A DNA stretch of 64,000 nt. Origin: Nomia melanderi. Lineage: Eukaryota; Arthropoda; Insecta; Hymenoptera; Halictidae. The notes beneath the pieces are model-generated. The model saw only the letters and a list, made by a program, of their open reading frames with translations, had not been told where the DNA came from and searched no databases. Every line of letters begins with the position of its first letter. Position 1 is the first letter of the stretch. Where the stretch lies: contig NW_027475145.1 of assembly GCF_051020985.1 (NCBI RefSeq), positions 1,054,001 to 1,118,000 on the forward strand, given 5' to 3'. Position numbers and translations under genes: made by a program. Positions 50,685 to 63,000 of this stretch are shown one piece after another.

Positions 50685-51340
50685 CACCCTGAGTGTCCGG
50701 CCCCATGTGACTGTGGTTTTCTCGGCCCCTGGTGGTCCGAGGTCGTTCCCGCTGGACAGATTCATGCGCCAGGGCCTACTACAGATAATGCACTTTGATT
50801 TATTGCGCTATCTGTAATAGCACCCGAGATATCACCAGATATATATTGGATTTTTCCCTGACCCTGTGTGTCCGGCCCCAGGTGTCGTTGGTTTTCTCAG
50901 CCCCTGGTGATCCGAGGTCGTTCCCGCTGCACAGGTTCATGCGCCAGGGCCTTCTACAGACAATGCACTTTGATTTATTGCCCTATCTGTAATAGCACCC
51001 GAGATATCACCAGATATATATTTGATAATTCCCCGACCCTGAGTCTCCGGCCCCATGAGATGATGGTTTTCTCGTCCCCTGGTGGTCCCAGGTCGTTCCC
51101 GCTGCACAGATGCATTCGCCAGTGCTTCCTACAGACAATGCACTTTGATTTATTGCGCTATCTGTAATAGCACCCGAGATATCACCAGATATATATTGGA
51201 TTTTTGCCTGACCCTGAGTTCTCGGCCCCATGAGACTGTGGTTTTCGCGGCCCCTGGTGGTCCGAGGTCGTTCCCGCTGCACAGATTCATGCGCCAGGGC
51301 CTCCTGCAGATAATTAACTCTGGTTTATTGTGCTATCTAT
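50685..51340. repeat. Partial third copy of the 15-monomer HOR
   Basis: This matches 48935-49590 at an offset of 1750, with more differences than the two full copies (for example CTGGACAG for CTGGCCAG, TTTGATAATTCC near 51021, TTAACTCTGG near 51313). It is a shortened and somewhat older copy. Confidence 0.8.
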
Positions 51341-52214
51341 AATAGCACCCGAGATATCACCAGATATATATTGGATTTTGCCCTGACCCTGAGTGTCCGG
51401 CCCCATGAGACGGTGGGTGTCTCGGCCCCTAGTGGTCCGAGGTCGTTCTAGATGCACAGATTCATGCGCCAGGGCCTCCTACAGACAATGCACTTTGATT
51501 TATTGCGTTATCTGCAATAGCACCCGAGATATCACCAGATATATATTGGATATTCCCCTGACCCTGAGTGTCCGGCCCCATGAGACTGTGGTTTTCTCTG
51601 CCCTTGGTCGTCCGAGGTCGTTCCCGCTGCACAGATTCATGCGCCAGGGCCTCCTACAGACAATGCACTTTGATTTATTGCGCTATCTGTAATAGCACCC
51701 GAGATATCACCGGATATGTATTTGATTTTTCCCCGACCCTGAGTCTCCGGCCCCATGAGATGATGGTTTTCTCGTCCCCTGGTTGTCCCAGGTCGTTCCC
51801 GCTGCACAGATGCATTAGCCAGTGCCTCCTACAGACAATGCACTTTGATTTATTGCGCTATCTGTAATAGCACCCGAGATATCACCAGATATATATTGTA
51901 TTTTTGCCTGACCCTGAGTTCTCGGCCGCATGAGACTGTGGTTTTCGCGGCCCCTGGTGGTCCGAGGTCGTTCCCGCTGCACAGATTCATGCGCCAGGGC
52001 CTCCTGCAGATAATTAACTTTGGTTAATTGTGCTATCTATAATAGCACCCGAGATATCACCAGATATATATTGGATTTTACCCTGACCCTGAGTGTCCGG
52101 CCCCATAAGACTGCGGTTTTCTCGGCCCCTGGTGGTCCGAGGTCGTTCCCATTGCACAGATTCATGCGCCAGGGCCTCCTGCAGATAATTCACTTTGGTT
52201 TATTGCGCTATCTC

Positions 52215-53270
52215 TAATAGCACCCGAGATATCACCAGATATATATTGGATTTTTCTATGACTCTGAGTGTCCGGCCCCATGAGACGGTGGTTTTCTCGG
52301 CCCCTGGTGATCCGAGGTCGTTCCCGCTGCCGGGATTCATGCGCCAGGGCCTCCTACAGACAATGCACTTTGGTTTATTGCGCTATCAGTAATAGCACCG
52401 GAGATATCCACAGATATTTGCTGGATTTTTACATGACCTTGGGTGACGGATTCCGAATATCTGTAATTTTCTCGACCACTGGTGGTCCGAGGTCGTTCCT
52501 GGGGCACAGATTCATTCGCCAGTGCCTCCTACAGACAATGCACTTTGATTTATTGCGCTATCTGCAATAGCACCCGACATATCACCAGATATATATTGGA
52601 TATTCCCCTGACCCTGAGTGTCCGGCCCCATGAGACTGTGGTTTTCTCGGCCCCTGGTGGTCCGAGTTCGTTCCCGCTGCACAGATTCATGCGCCAGGGT
52701 CTCCTACAGACCATGCACTTTGATTTATTGCGATATCTGCAATAGCTCCCGAGATATCACCAGATATATATTGGATTTTTCCCGGGGTCTGAGTGTCCGG
52801 CCCCATGAGACGGTGGTTTTCTCGGCCACTGGTGGTCCGAGGTCGTTCCCGCTGCACGGATTCATGCGCCAGGGCCGCCTGCAGATAATACACTTTGGTT
52901 CATTGCGCTATCTCTAATAGCACCCGAGATATCACCAGATATATATTGGATTTTTCCCTGACCCTGAGTGTCCGGCCCCATGAGACGCTGGTTTTCTCGG
53001 CCCCTGGTGGTCCGAGGTCGTTCCCGCTGCCCGGATTCATGCGCCAGGGCCTCCTACAGACAATGCACTTTGGTTTATTGCGCTATCAGTAATAGCACCA
53101 GAGATATCACCAGATATATGCTGGATTTTTACATGACCTTGGGTGACGGATTCCGAACACCTGTAATTTTCTCGGCCACTGGTGGTCCGAGGTCGTTCCT
53201 GGGGCACAGATTCATTCGCCAGTGCCTCCTACAGACAATGCACTTTGATTTATTGCGCTATCTGCAATAG
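52215..53270. repeat. 10-monomer-offset (1750-bp) duplicate, copy 1
   Basis: This matches 53965-55020. Both hold two type B monomers. Several differences are visible (CTGCCGGGATTC versus CTGCCCGGATTC, GAGATATCCACAG versus GAGATAGCACCAG, TTCCCGGGGTCTGAG versus TTCCCTGACTCTGAG), so similarity is clearly lower than in the 6125-bp repeat. Confidence 0.83.
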
Positions 53271-53904
53271 CACCCGAGATATCACCAGATATATATTGGA
53301 TATTCCCCTGACCCTGAGTGTCCGGCCCCATGAGACTGTGGTTTTCTCTGCCCTTGGTCGTCCGAGGTCGTTCCCGCTGCACAGATTCATGCGCCAGGGC
53401 CTCCTACAGACAATGCACTTTGATTTATTGCGCTATCTGTAATAGCACCCGAGATATCACCGGATATGTATTTGATTTTTCCCCGACCCTGAGTCTCCGG
53501 CCCCATGAGATGATGGTTTTCTCGTCCCCTGGTGGTCCCAGGTCGTTCCCGCTGCACAGATGCATTAGCCAGTGCCTCCTACAGACAATGCACTTTGATT
53601 TATTGCGCTATCTGTAATAGCACCCGAGATATCACCAGATATATATTGGATTTTTGCCTGACCCTGAGTTCTCGGCCCCATGAGACTGTGATTTTCGCGG
53701 CCCCTGGTGGTCCGAGGTCGTTCCCGCTGCACAGATTCATGCGCCAGGGCCTCCTGCAGATAATTAACTTTGGTTTATTGTGCTATCTATAATAGCACCC
53801 GAGATATCACCAGATATATATTGGATTTTCCCCTGACCCTGAGTGTCCGGCCCCATGAGACGGTGGTTTTCTCGGGTCCTGGTGGTCCGAGGTCTTTCGA
53901 GCCG

Positions 53905-56900
53905 CACAGATTCATGCGCCAGGGCCTCCTACAGACAATGCACTTTGATTTATTGTGCTATCTGTAATAGCACCCGAGATATCACCAGATATATATTGGA
54001 TTTTTCTATGACTCTGAGTGTCCGGCCCCATGAGACGGTGGTTTTCTCGGCCCCTGGTGGTCCGAGGTCGTTCCCGCTGCCCGGATTCATGCGCCAGGGC
54101 CTCCTACAGACAATGCACTTTGGTTTATTGCGCTATCAGTAATAGCACCGGAGATAGCACCAGATATTTGCTGGATTTTTACATGACCTTGGGTGACGGA
54201 TTCCGAATATCTGTAATTTTCTCGACCACTGGTGGTCCGAGGTCGTTCCTGGGGCACAGATTCATTCGCCAGTGCCTCCTACAGACAATGCACTTTGATT
54301 TATTGCGCTATCTGCAATAGCACCCGTCATATCACCAGATATATATTGGATATTCCCCTGACCCTGAGTGTCCGGCCCCATGAGACTATGGTTTTCTCGG
54401 CCCCTGGTGGTCCGAGTTCGTTCCCGCTGCACAGATTCATGCGCCAGGGCCTCCTACAGGCCATGCACTTTGATTTATTGCGATATCTGCAATAGCTCCC
54501 GAGATATCACCAGATATATATTGGATTTTTCCCTGACTCTGAGTGTCCGGCCCCATGAGACGGTGGTTTTCTCGGCCACTGGTGGTCCGAGGTCGTTGCC
54601 GCTGCACCGATTCATGCGCCAGGGCCGCCTGCAGATAATACACTTTGGTTCATTGCGCTATCTCTAATAGCACCCGAGATATCACCAGATATATATTGGA
54701 TTTTTCCCTGACCCTGAGTGTCCGGCCCCATGAGACGCTGGTTTTCTCGGCCCCTGGTGGTCCGAGGTCGTTCCCGCTGCCCGGATTCATGCGCCAGGGC
54801 CTCCTACAGACAATGCACTTTGGTTTATTGCGCTATCAGTAATAGCACCAGAGATATCACCAGATATATGCTGGATTTTTACATGACCTTGGGTGACGGA
54901 TTCCGAACACCTGTAATTTTCTCGGCCACTGGTGGTCCGAGGTCGTTCCTGGGGCACAGATTCATTCGCCAGTGCCTCCTACAGACAATGCACTTTGATT
55001 TATTGCGCTATCTGCAATAGCACCCATGATATCACCAGATATATATTGGATATTCCCCTGACCCTGATTGTCCGGCCCCATGAGACTGTGGTTTACTCGG
55101 CCCCTGGTGGACCGAGGTCGTTCCCGCTGCACAGATTCATGCGCCAGGGCCTCCTACAGACAATGCACTTTGATTTATTGCGCTATCTCTAATAGCACCC
55201 GAGATATCACCAGATATATATTGGATTTTCCCCTGACCCTGAGTGTCCGGCCCCATGAGACGGTGGTTTTCTTGTCCCCTGGTGGTCCGAGGTCGTTCCC
55301 TCTGCACAGATGCATGCGCCGGGGCCTCCTGCAGATAATCCACTTTGGTTTATTGCGCTATCTCTAATAGCACCCCAGATATCACCAGATATATATTGGA
55401 TTTTTCCCTGACCCTGAGTGTCCAGCCCCATGAGACGGTGGTTTTCTTGGCCCCTGGTGGTCCGAGGTCGTTCCCTCTGCACAGATGCATGCGCCATGGC
55501 CTCCTGCAGATAATAGACTTTGGTTTATTGCGCTATCTCTAATAGCACCCGAGATATCACCAGATATATATTGGATTTTCCCCTGACCCTGAGTGTCCGG
55601 CCCCATGAGACGGTGGTTTTCTCGGGTCCTGGTGGTCCGAGGTCGTTCGAGCTGCACAGATTCATGCGCCAGGGCCTCCTACAGACAATGCACTTTGATT
55701 TATTGTGCTATCTGTAATAGCACCCGAGATATCACCAGATATATATTGGATTTTTCCCTGACCCTGAGTGTCCGGCCCCATGAGACGCTGGTTTTCTCGA
55801 CCCCTGGTGGTCCGAGGTCGTTCCCGCTGCACAGATGCATTCGCCAGTGCCTCCTACAGACAATGCACTTTGATTTATTGCGCTATCTCTAATAGCACCC
55901 GAGATATCACCAGATATATATTGGATTTTCCCCTGACCCTGACTGTCCGGCCCCATGAGACGGTGGTTTTCTTGTCCCCTGGTGGACCGAGGTCGTTCCC
56001 TCTGCACAGATGCATGCGCCAGGGCCTCCTGCAGATAATCCACTTTGGTTTATTGCGCTATCTCTAATAGCACCCCAGATATCACCAGATATATATTGGA
56101 TTTTCCCCTCACCCTGAGTGTCCGGCCCCATGTGACTGTGGTTTTCTCGGCCCCTGGTGGTCCGAGGTCGTTCCCGCTGGCCAGATTCATGCGCCAGGGC
56201 CTACTACAGATAATGCACTTTGATTTATTACGCTATCTGTAATAGCACCCGAGATATCACCAGATATATATTGGATTTTTCCCTGACCCTGAGTGTCCGG
56301 CACCATGAGACGGTGGCTTTCTCGGCCTCTGGTGGTCCGAGGTCGTTCCCGCTGCACAGATTCATGCGCCAGGGCCTCCTACAGACCATGCACTTTGATT
56401 TATTGCGCTATCAGTAATAGCACCAGAGATATCACCAGATATATGCTGGATTTTTACATGATCTTGGGTGACGGATTCCGAATATCTGTAATTTTCTCGG
56501 CCCCTGGTGGTCCGAGGTCGTTCCCGCTGCACAGATTCATGCGCCAGGGCCTCCTACAGACAATGCACTTTGATTTATTGCGCTATCTGTAATAGCACCC
56601 GAGATATCACCAGATATATATTGGATTTTTCCCTGACCCTGTGTGTCCGGCCCCAGGTGTCGTTGGTTTTCTCAGCCCCTGGTAATCCGAGGTCTTTCCC
56701 GCTGCACCGGTTCATGCGCCAGGGCCTCCTACAGACAATGCACTTTGATTTATTGCCCTATCTGTAATAGCACCCGAGATATCACCAGATATATATTTGA
56801 TTTTTCCCCGACCCTGAGTCTCCGGCCCCATGAGATGATGGTTTTCTCGTCCCCTGGTGGTCCCAGGTCGTTCCCGCTGCACAGATGCATTCGCCAGTGC

Positions 56901-57875
56901 TTCCTACAGACAATGCACTTTGATTTATTGCGCTCTCTGTAATAGCACCCGAGATATCACCAGATATATATTGGATTTTTGCCTGACCCTGAGTTCTCGG
57001 CCCCATGAGACGGTGGTTTTCTCGGCCACTGGTGGTCCGAGGTCGTTCCCGCTGCACGGATTCATGCGCCAGGGCCGCCTGCAGATAATACACTTTGGTT
57101 CATTGCGCTATCTCTAATAGCACCCGAGATATCACCAGATATATATTGGATTTTTCCCTGACCCTGAGTGTCCGGCCCCATGAGACGCTGGTTTTCTCGG
57201 CCCCTGGTGATCCGAGGTCGTTCCCGCTGCCCGGATTCATGCGCCAGGGCCTCCTACAGACAATGCACTTTGGTTTATTGCGCTATCAGTAATAGCACCA
57301 GAGATATCACCAGATATATGCTGGATTTTTACATGACCTTGGGTGACGGATTCCGAACACCTGTAATTTTCTCGGCCACTGGTGGTCCAAGGTCGTTCCT
57401 GGGGCACAGATTCATTCGCCAGTGCCTCCTACAGACAATGCACTTTGATTTATTGCGCTATCTGCAATAGCACCCATGATATCACCAGATATATATTGGA
57501 TATTCCCCTGACCCTGATTGTCCGGCCCCATGAGACTGTGGTTTACTCGGCCCCTGGTGGACCGAGGTCGTTCCCGCTGCACAGATTCATGCGCCAGGGT
57601 CTCCTACAGACAATGCACTTTGAATTATTGCGCTATCTGTAATAGCACCCGAGATATCACCGGATATGTATTTGATTTTTCCCCGACCCTGAGTGTCCGG
57701 CCCCATGAGATGATGGTTTTCTCGTCCCCTGGTGGTCCGAGGTCGTTCCCGCTGCACAGATTCATGCGCCAGGGCCTCCTGCAGATAATTCACTTTGGTT
57801 TATTGCGCTATCTATAATAGGACCCGAGATATCACCAGTTATATATTGGATTTTGCCCTGACCCTGAGTGTCCGG
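53905..57875. repeat. 35-monomer (6125-bp) HOR, copy 1
   Basis: About 3970 bases match 60030-64000. The only difference found is CCTGGTGATCCG versus CCTGGTGGTCCG near 57209/63334. It holds four type B monomers, a segment of the 15-monomer HOR and the 10-monomer block, which were all copied together. The left limit is uncertain by a few tens of bases. Confidence 0.92.
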
Positions 57876-57985
57876 CCCCATGAGACGGTGGGTGTCCCGG
57901 CCCCTAGTGGTCCGAGGTCGTTCCAGCTGCACAGATTTATGCGCCAGGGCCTCCTACAGACAATGCACTTTGATTTATTGCGCTA
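57273..57985. repeat. 8-monomer-offset (1400-bp) duplicate, copy 1
   Basis: This matches 58673-59385 with about ten differences in 713 bases (for example GGGTGACGG versus GTGTGACGG, TGAATTATTG versus TGATTTATTG). It starts at the type B junction CTATCAGTAATAGC. Confidence 0.82.
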
Positions 57986-58672
57986 ACTGTAATAGCACCC
58001 GTGATATCACCAGATATATATCGGATTTTTCCCTGACCCTGAGGGTCCGGCCCCATGAGACATTGGTTTTCTCGGCCCTTGGTGGTCCGAGGTCTTTCCC
58101 GCTGGCCAGATTCATGCGCCGGGGCCTCCTACAGACAATGCACTTTGATTTATTGCGCTATCTCTAATAGCACCCGAGATATCACCAGATATATATTGGA
58201 TTTTTCCCTGACCCTGAGTGTACAGCCCAATGAGACGGTGGTTTTCTTGGCCCCTGGTGGTCCGAGGTCGTTCCCTCTGCACAGATGCATGCGCCAGGGC
58301 CTCCTGCAGATAATCCACTTTGGTTTATTGCGCTATCTCTAATAGCACCCCAGATATCACCAGATATATATTGGATTTTCCCCTCACTCTGAGTGTCCGG
58401 CCCCATGTGACTGTGGTTTTCTCGGCCCCTGGTGGTCCGAGGTCGTTCCCGCTGGCCAGATTCATGCGCCAGGGCCTACTACAGATAATGCACTTTGATT
58501 TATTGCGCTATCTGTAATAGCACCCGAGATATCACCAGATATATATTGGATTTTTCCCTGACCCTGAGTGTCCGGCACCATGAGACGGTGGTTTTCTCGG
58601 CCTCTGGTGGTCCGAGGTCGTTCCCGCTGCACAGATTCATGCGCCAGGGCCTCCTACAGACCATGCACTTTG

Positions 58673-59385
58673 ATTTATTGCGCTATCAGTAATAGCACCA
58701 GAGATATCACCAGATATATGCTGGATTTTTACATGACCTTGTGTGACGGATTCCGAACACCTGTAATTTTCTCGGCCACTGGTGGTCCGAGGTCGTTCCT
58801 GGGGCACAGATTCATTCGCCAGTGCCTCCTACAGACAATGCACTTTGATTTATTGCGCTATCTGCAATAGCACCCATGATATGACCAGATATATATTGGA
58901 TATTCCCCTGACCCTGATTGTCCGGCCCCATGAGATTGTGGTTTACTCGGCCCCTGGTGGACCGAGGTCATTCCCGCTGCACAGACTCATGCGCCAGGGC
59001 CTCCTACAGACAATGCACTTTGATTTATTGCGCTATCTGTAATAGCACCCGAGATATCACCGGATATGTATTTGATTTTTCCCCGACCCTGAGTGTCCGG
59101 CCCCATGAGATGATGGTTTTCTCGTCCCCTGGTGGTCCGAGGTCGTTCCCGCTGTACAGATTCATGCGCCAGGGCCTCCTGCAGATAATTCACTTTGGTT
59201 TATTGCGCTATCTATAATAGGACCCGAGTAATCACCAGTTATATATTGGATTTTGCCCTGACCCTGAGTGTCCGGCCCCATGAGACGGTGGGTGTCCCGG
59301 CCCCTAGTGGTCCGAGGTCGTTCCAGCTGCACAGATTTATGCGCCAGGGCCTCCTACAGACAATGCACTTTGATTTATTGCGCTA
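58673..59385. repeat. 8-monomer-offset (1400-bp) duplicate, copy 2
   Basis: This is the partner of 57273-57985. It has lost the EcoRV site in one unit (CGAGTAATCACC near 59226), and another unit reads ATGATATGACC near 58875. Confidence 0.82.
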
Positions 59386-60029
59386 TCAGTAATAGCACCA
59401 GAGATATCACCAGATATATGCTGGATTTTTACATGATCTTGGGTGACGGATTCCGAATATCTGTAATTTTCTCGGCCCCTGGTGGTCCGAGGTCGTTCCC
59501 GCTGCAAAGATTCATGCGCCAGGGCCTCCTACAGACAATGCACTTTGATTTATTGCGCTATCTGTAATAGCACCCGAGATATCACCAGATATATATTGGA
59601 TTTTTCCCTGACCCTGTGTGTCCGGCCCCAGGTGTCGTTGGTTTTCTCAGCCCCTGGTGATCCGAGGTCGTTCCCGCTGCACAGGTTCATGCGCCAGGGC
59701 CTCCTACAGACAATGCACTTTGATTTATTGCGCTATCTGTAATAGCACCCGAGATATCACCAGATATATATTGGATTTTTGCCTGACCCTGAGTTCTCGG
59801 CCCCATGAGACTGTGGTTTTCGCGGCCCCTGGTGGTCCGAGGTCGTTCCCGCTGCACAGATTCATGCGCCAGGGCCTCCTGCAGATTATTAACTTTGGTT
59901 TATTGTGATATCTATAATAGCACCCGAGATATCACCAGATATATATTGGATTTTGCCCTGACCCTGAGTGTCCGGCCCCATGAGACGGTGGGTGTCTCGG
60001 CCCCTAGTGGTCCGAGGTCGTTCTAGCTG

Positions 60030-63000
60030 CACAGATTCATGCGCCAGGGCCTCCTACAGACAATGCACTTTGATTTATTGTGCTATCTGTAATAGCACCC
60101 GAGATATCACCAGATATATATTGGATTTTTCTATGACTCTGAGTGTCCGGCCCCATGAGACGGTGGTTTTCTCGGCCCCTGGTGGTCCGAGGTCGTTCCC
60201 GCTGCCCGGATTCATGCGCCAGGGCCTCCTACAGACAATGCACTTTGGTTTATTGCGCTATCAGTAATAGCACCGGAGATAGCACCAGATATTTGCTGGA
60301 TTTTTACATGACCTTGGGTGACGGATTCCGAATATCTGTAATTTTCTCGACCACTGGTGGTCCGAGGTCGTTCCTGGGGCACAGATTCATTCGCCAGTGC
60401 CTCCTACAGACAATGCACTTTGATTTATTGCGCTATCTGCAATAGCACCCGTCATATCACCAGATATATATTGGATATTCCCCTGACCCTGAGTGTCCGG
60501 CCCCATGAGACTATGGTTTTCTCGGCCCCTGGTGGTCCGAGTTCGTTCCCGCTGCACAGATTCATGCGCCAGGGCCTCCTACAGGCCATGCACTTTGATT
60601 TATTGCGATATCTGCAATAGCTCCCGAGATATCACCAGATATATATTGGATTTTTCCCTGACTCTGAGTGTCCGGCCCCATGAGACGGTGGTTTTCTCGG
60701 CCACTGGTGGTCCGAGGTCGTTGCCGCTGCACCGATTCATGCGCCAGGGCCGCCTGCAGATAATACACTTTGGTTCATTGCGCTATCTCTAATAGCACCC
60801 GAGATATCACCAGATATATATTGGATTTTTCCCTGACCCTGAGTGTCCGGCCCCATGAGACGCTGGTTTTCTCGGCCCCTGGTGGTCCGAGGTCGTTCCC
60901 GCTGCCCGGATTCATGCGCCAGGGCCTCCTACAGACAATGCACTTTGGTTTATTGCGCTATCAGTAATAGCACCAGAGATATCACCAGATATATGCTGGA
61001 TTTTTACATGACCTTGGGTGACGGATTCCGAACACCTGTAATTTTCTCGGCCACTGGTGGTCCGAGGTCGTTCCTGGGGCACAGATTCATTCGCCAGTGC
61101 CTCCTACAGACAATGCACTTTGATTTATTGCGCTATCTGCAATAGCACCCATGATATCACCAGATATATATTGGATATTCCCCTGACCCTGATTGTCCGG
61201 CCCCATGAGACTGTGGTTTACTCGGCCCCTGGTGGACCGAGGTCGTTCCCGCTGCACAGATTCATGCGCCAGGGCCTCCTACAGACAATGCACTTTGATT
61301 TATTGCGCTATCTCTAATAGCACCCGAGATATCACCAGATATATATTGGATTTTCCCCTGACCCTGAGTGTCCGGCCCCATGAGACGGTGGTTTTCTTGT
61401 CCCCTGGTGGTCCGAGGTCGTTCCCTCTGCACAGATGCATGCGCCGGGGCCTCCTGCAGATAATCCACTTTGGTTTATTGCGCTATCTCTAATAGCACCC
61501 CAGATATCACCAGATATATATTGGATTTTTCCCTGACCCTGAGTGTCCAGCCCCATGAGACGGTGGTTTTCTTGGCCCCTGGTGGTCCGAGGTCGTTCCC
61601 TCTGCACAGATGCATGCGCCATGGCCTCCTGCAGATAATAGACTTTGGTTTATTGCGCTATCTCTAATAGCACCCGAGATATCACCAGATATATATTGGA
61701 TTTTCCCCTGACCCTGAGTGTCCGGCCCCATGAGACGGTGGTTTTCTCGGGTCCTGGTGGTCCGAGGTCGTTCGAGCTGCACAGATTCATGCGCCAGGGC
61801 CTCCTACAGACAATGCACTTTGATTTATTGTGCTATCTGTAATAGCACCCGAGATATCACCAGATATATATTGGATTTTTCCCTGACCCTGAGTGTCCGG
61901 CCCCATGAGACGCTGGTTTTCTCGACCCCTGGTGGTCCGAGGTCGTTCCCGCTGCACAGATGCATTCGCCAGTGCCTCCTACAGACAATGCACTTTGATT
62001 TATTGCGCTATCTCTAATAGCACCCGAGATATCACCAGATATATATTGGATTTTCCCCTGACCCTGACTGTCCGGCCCCATGAGACGGTGGTTTTCTTGT
62101 CCCCTGGTGGACCGAGGTCGTTCCCTCTGCACAGATGCATGCGCCAGGGCCTCCTGCAGATAATCCACTTTGGTTTATTGCGCTATCTCTAATAGCACCC
62201 CAGATATCACCAGATATATATTGGATTTTCCCCTCACCCTGAGTGTCCGGCCCCATGTGACTGTGGTTTTCTCGGCCCCTGGTGGTCCGAGGTCGTTCCC
62301 GCTGGCCAGATTCATGCGCCAGGGCCTACTACAGATAATGCACTTTGATTTATTACGCTATCTGTAATAGCACCCGAGATATCACCAGATATATATTGGA
62401 TTTTTCCCTGACCCTGAGTGTCCGGCACCATGAGACGGTGGCTTTCTCGGCCTCTGGTGGTCCGAGGTCGTTCCCGCTGCACAGATTCATGCGCCAGGGC
62501 CTCCTACAGACCATGCACTTTGATTTATTGCGCTATCAGTAATAGCACCAGAGATATCACCAGATATATGCTGGATTTTTACATGATCTTGGGTGACGGA
62601 TTCCGAATATCTGTAATTTTCTCGGCCCCTGGTGGTCCGAGGTCGTTCCCGCTGCACAGATTCATGCGCCAGGGCCTCCTACAGACAATGCACTTTGATT
62701 TATTGCGCTATCTGTAATAGCACCCGAGATATCACCAGATATATATTGGATTTTTCCCTGACCCTGTGTGTCCGGCCCCAGGTGTCGTTGGTTTTCTCAG
62801 CCCCTGGTAATCCGAGGTCTTTCCCGCTGCACCGGTTCATGCGCCAGGGCCTCCTACAGACAATGCACTTTGATTTATTGCCCTATCTGTAATAGCACCC
62901 GAGATATCACCAGATATATATTTGATTTTTCCCCGACCCTGAGTCTCCGGCCCCATGAGATGATGGTTTTCTCGTCCCCTGGTGGTCCCAGGTCGTTCCC

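Larger units (their letters stand above)
36469..52393. repeat. Domain III: 91 monomers in exact phase, no type B
   Basis: Unit starts run in perfect 175-base steps from 36469. All 91 monomers have the type A core. The domain is built from three overlapping higher-order periods: 875 bp (5 monomers), 4200 bp (24 monomers) and 2625 bp (15 monomers). A partial later copy of the 15-monomer unit follows at about 50685-51340, matching 48935-49590 at an offset of 1750, so five monomers are missing relative to the 2625 period. Confidence 0.85.
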
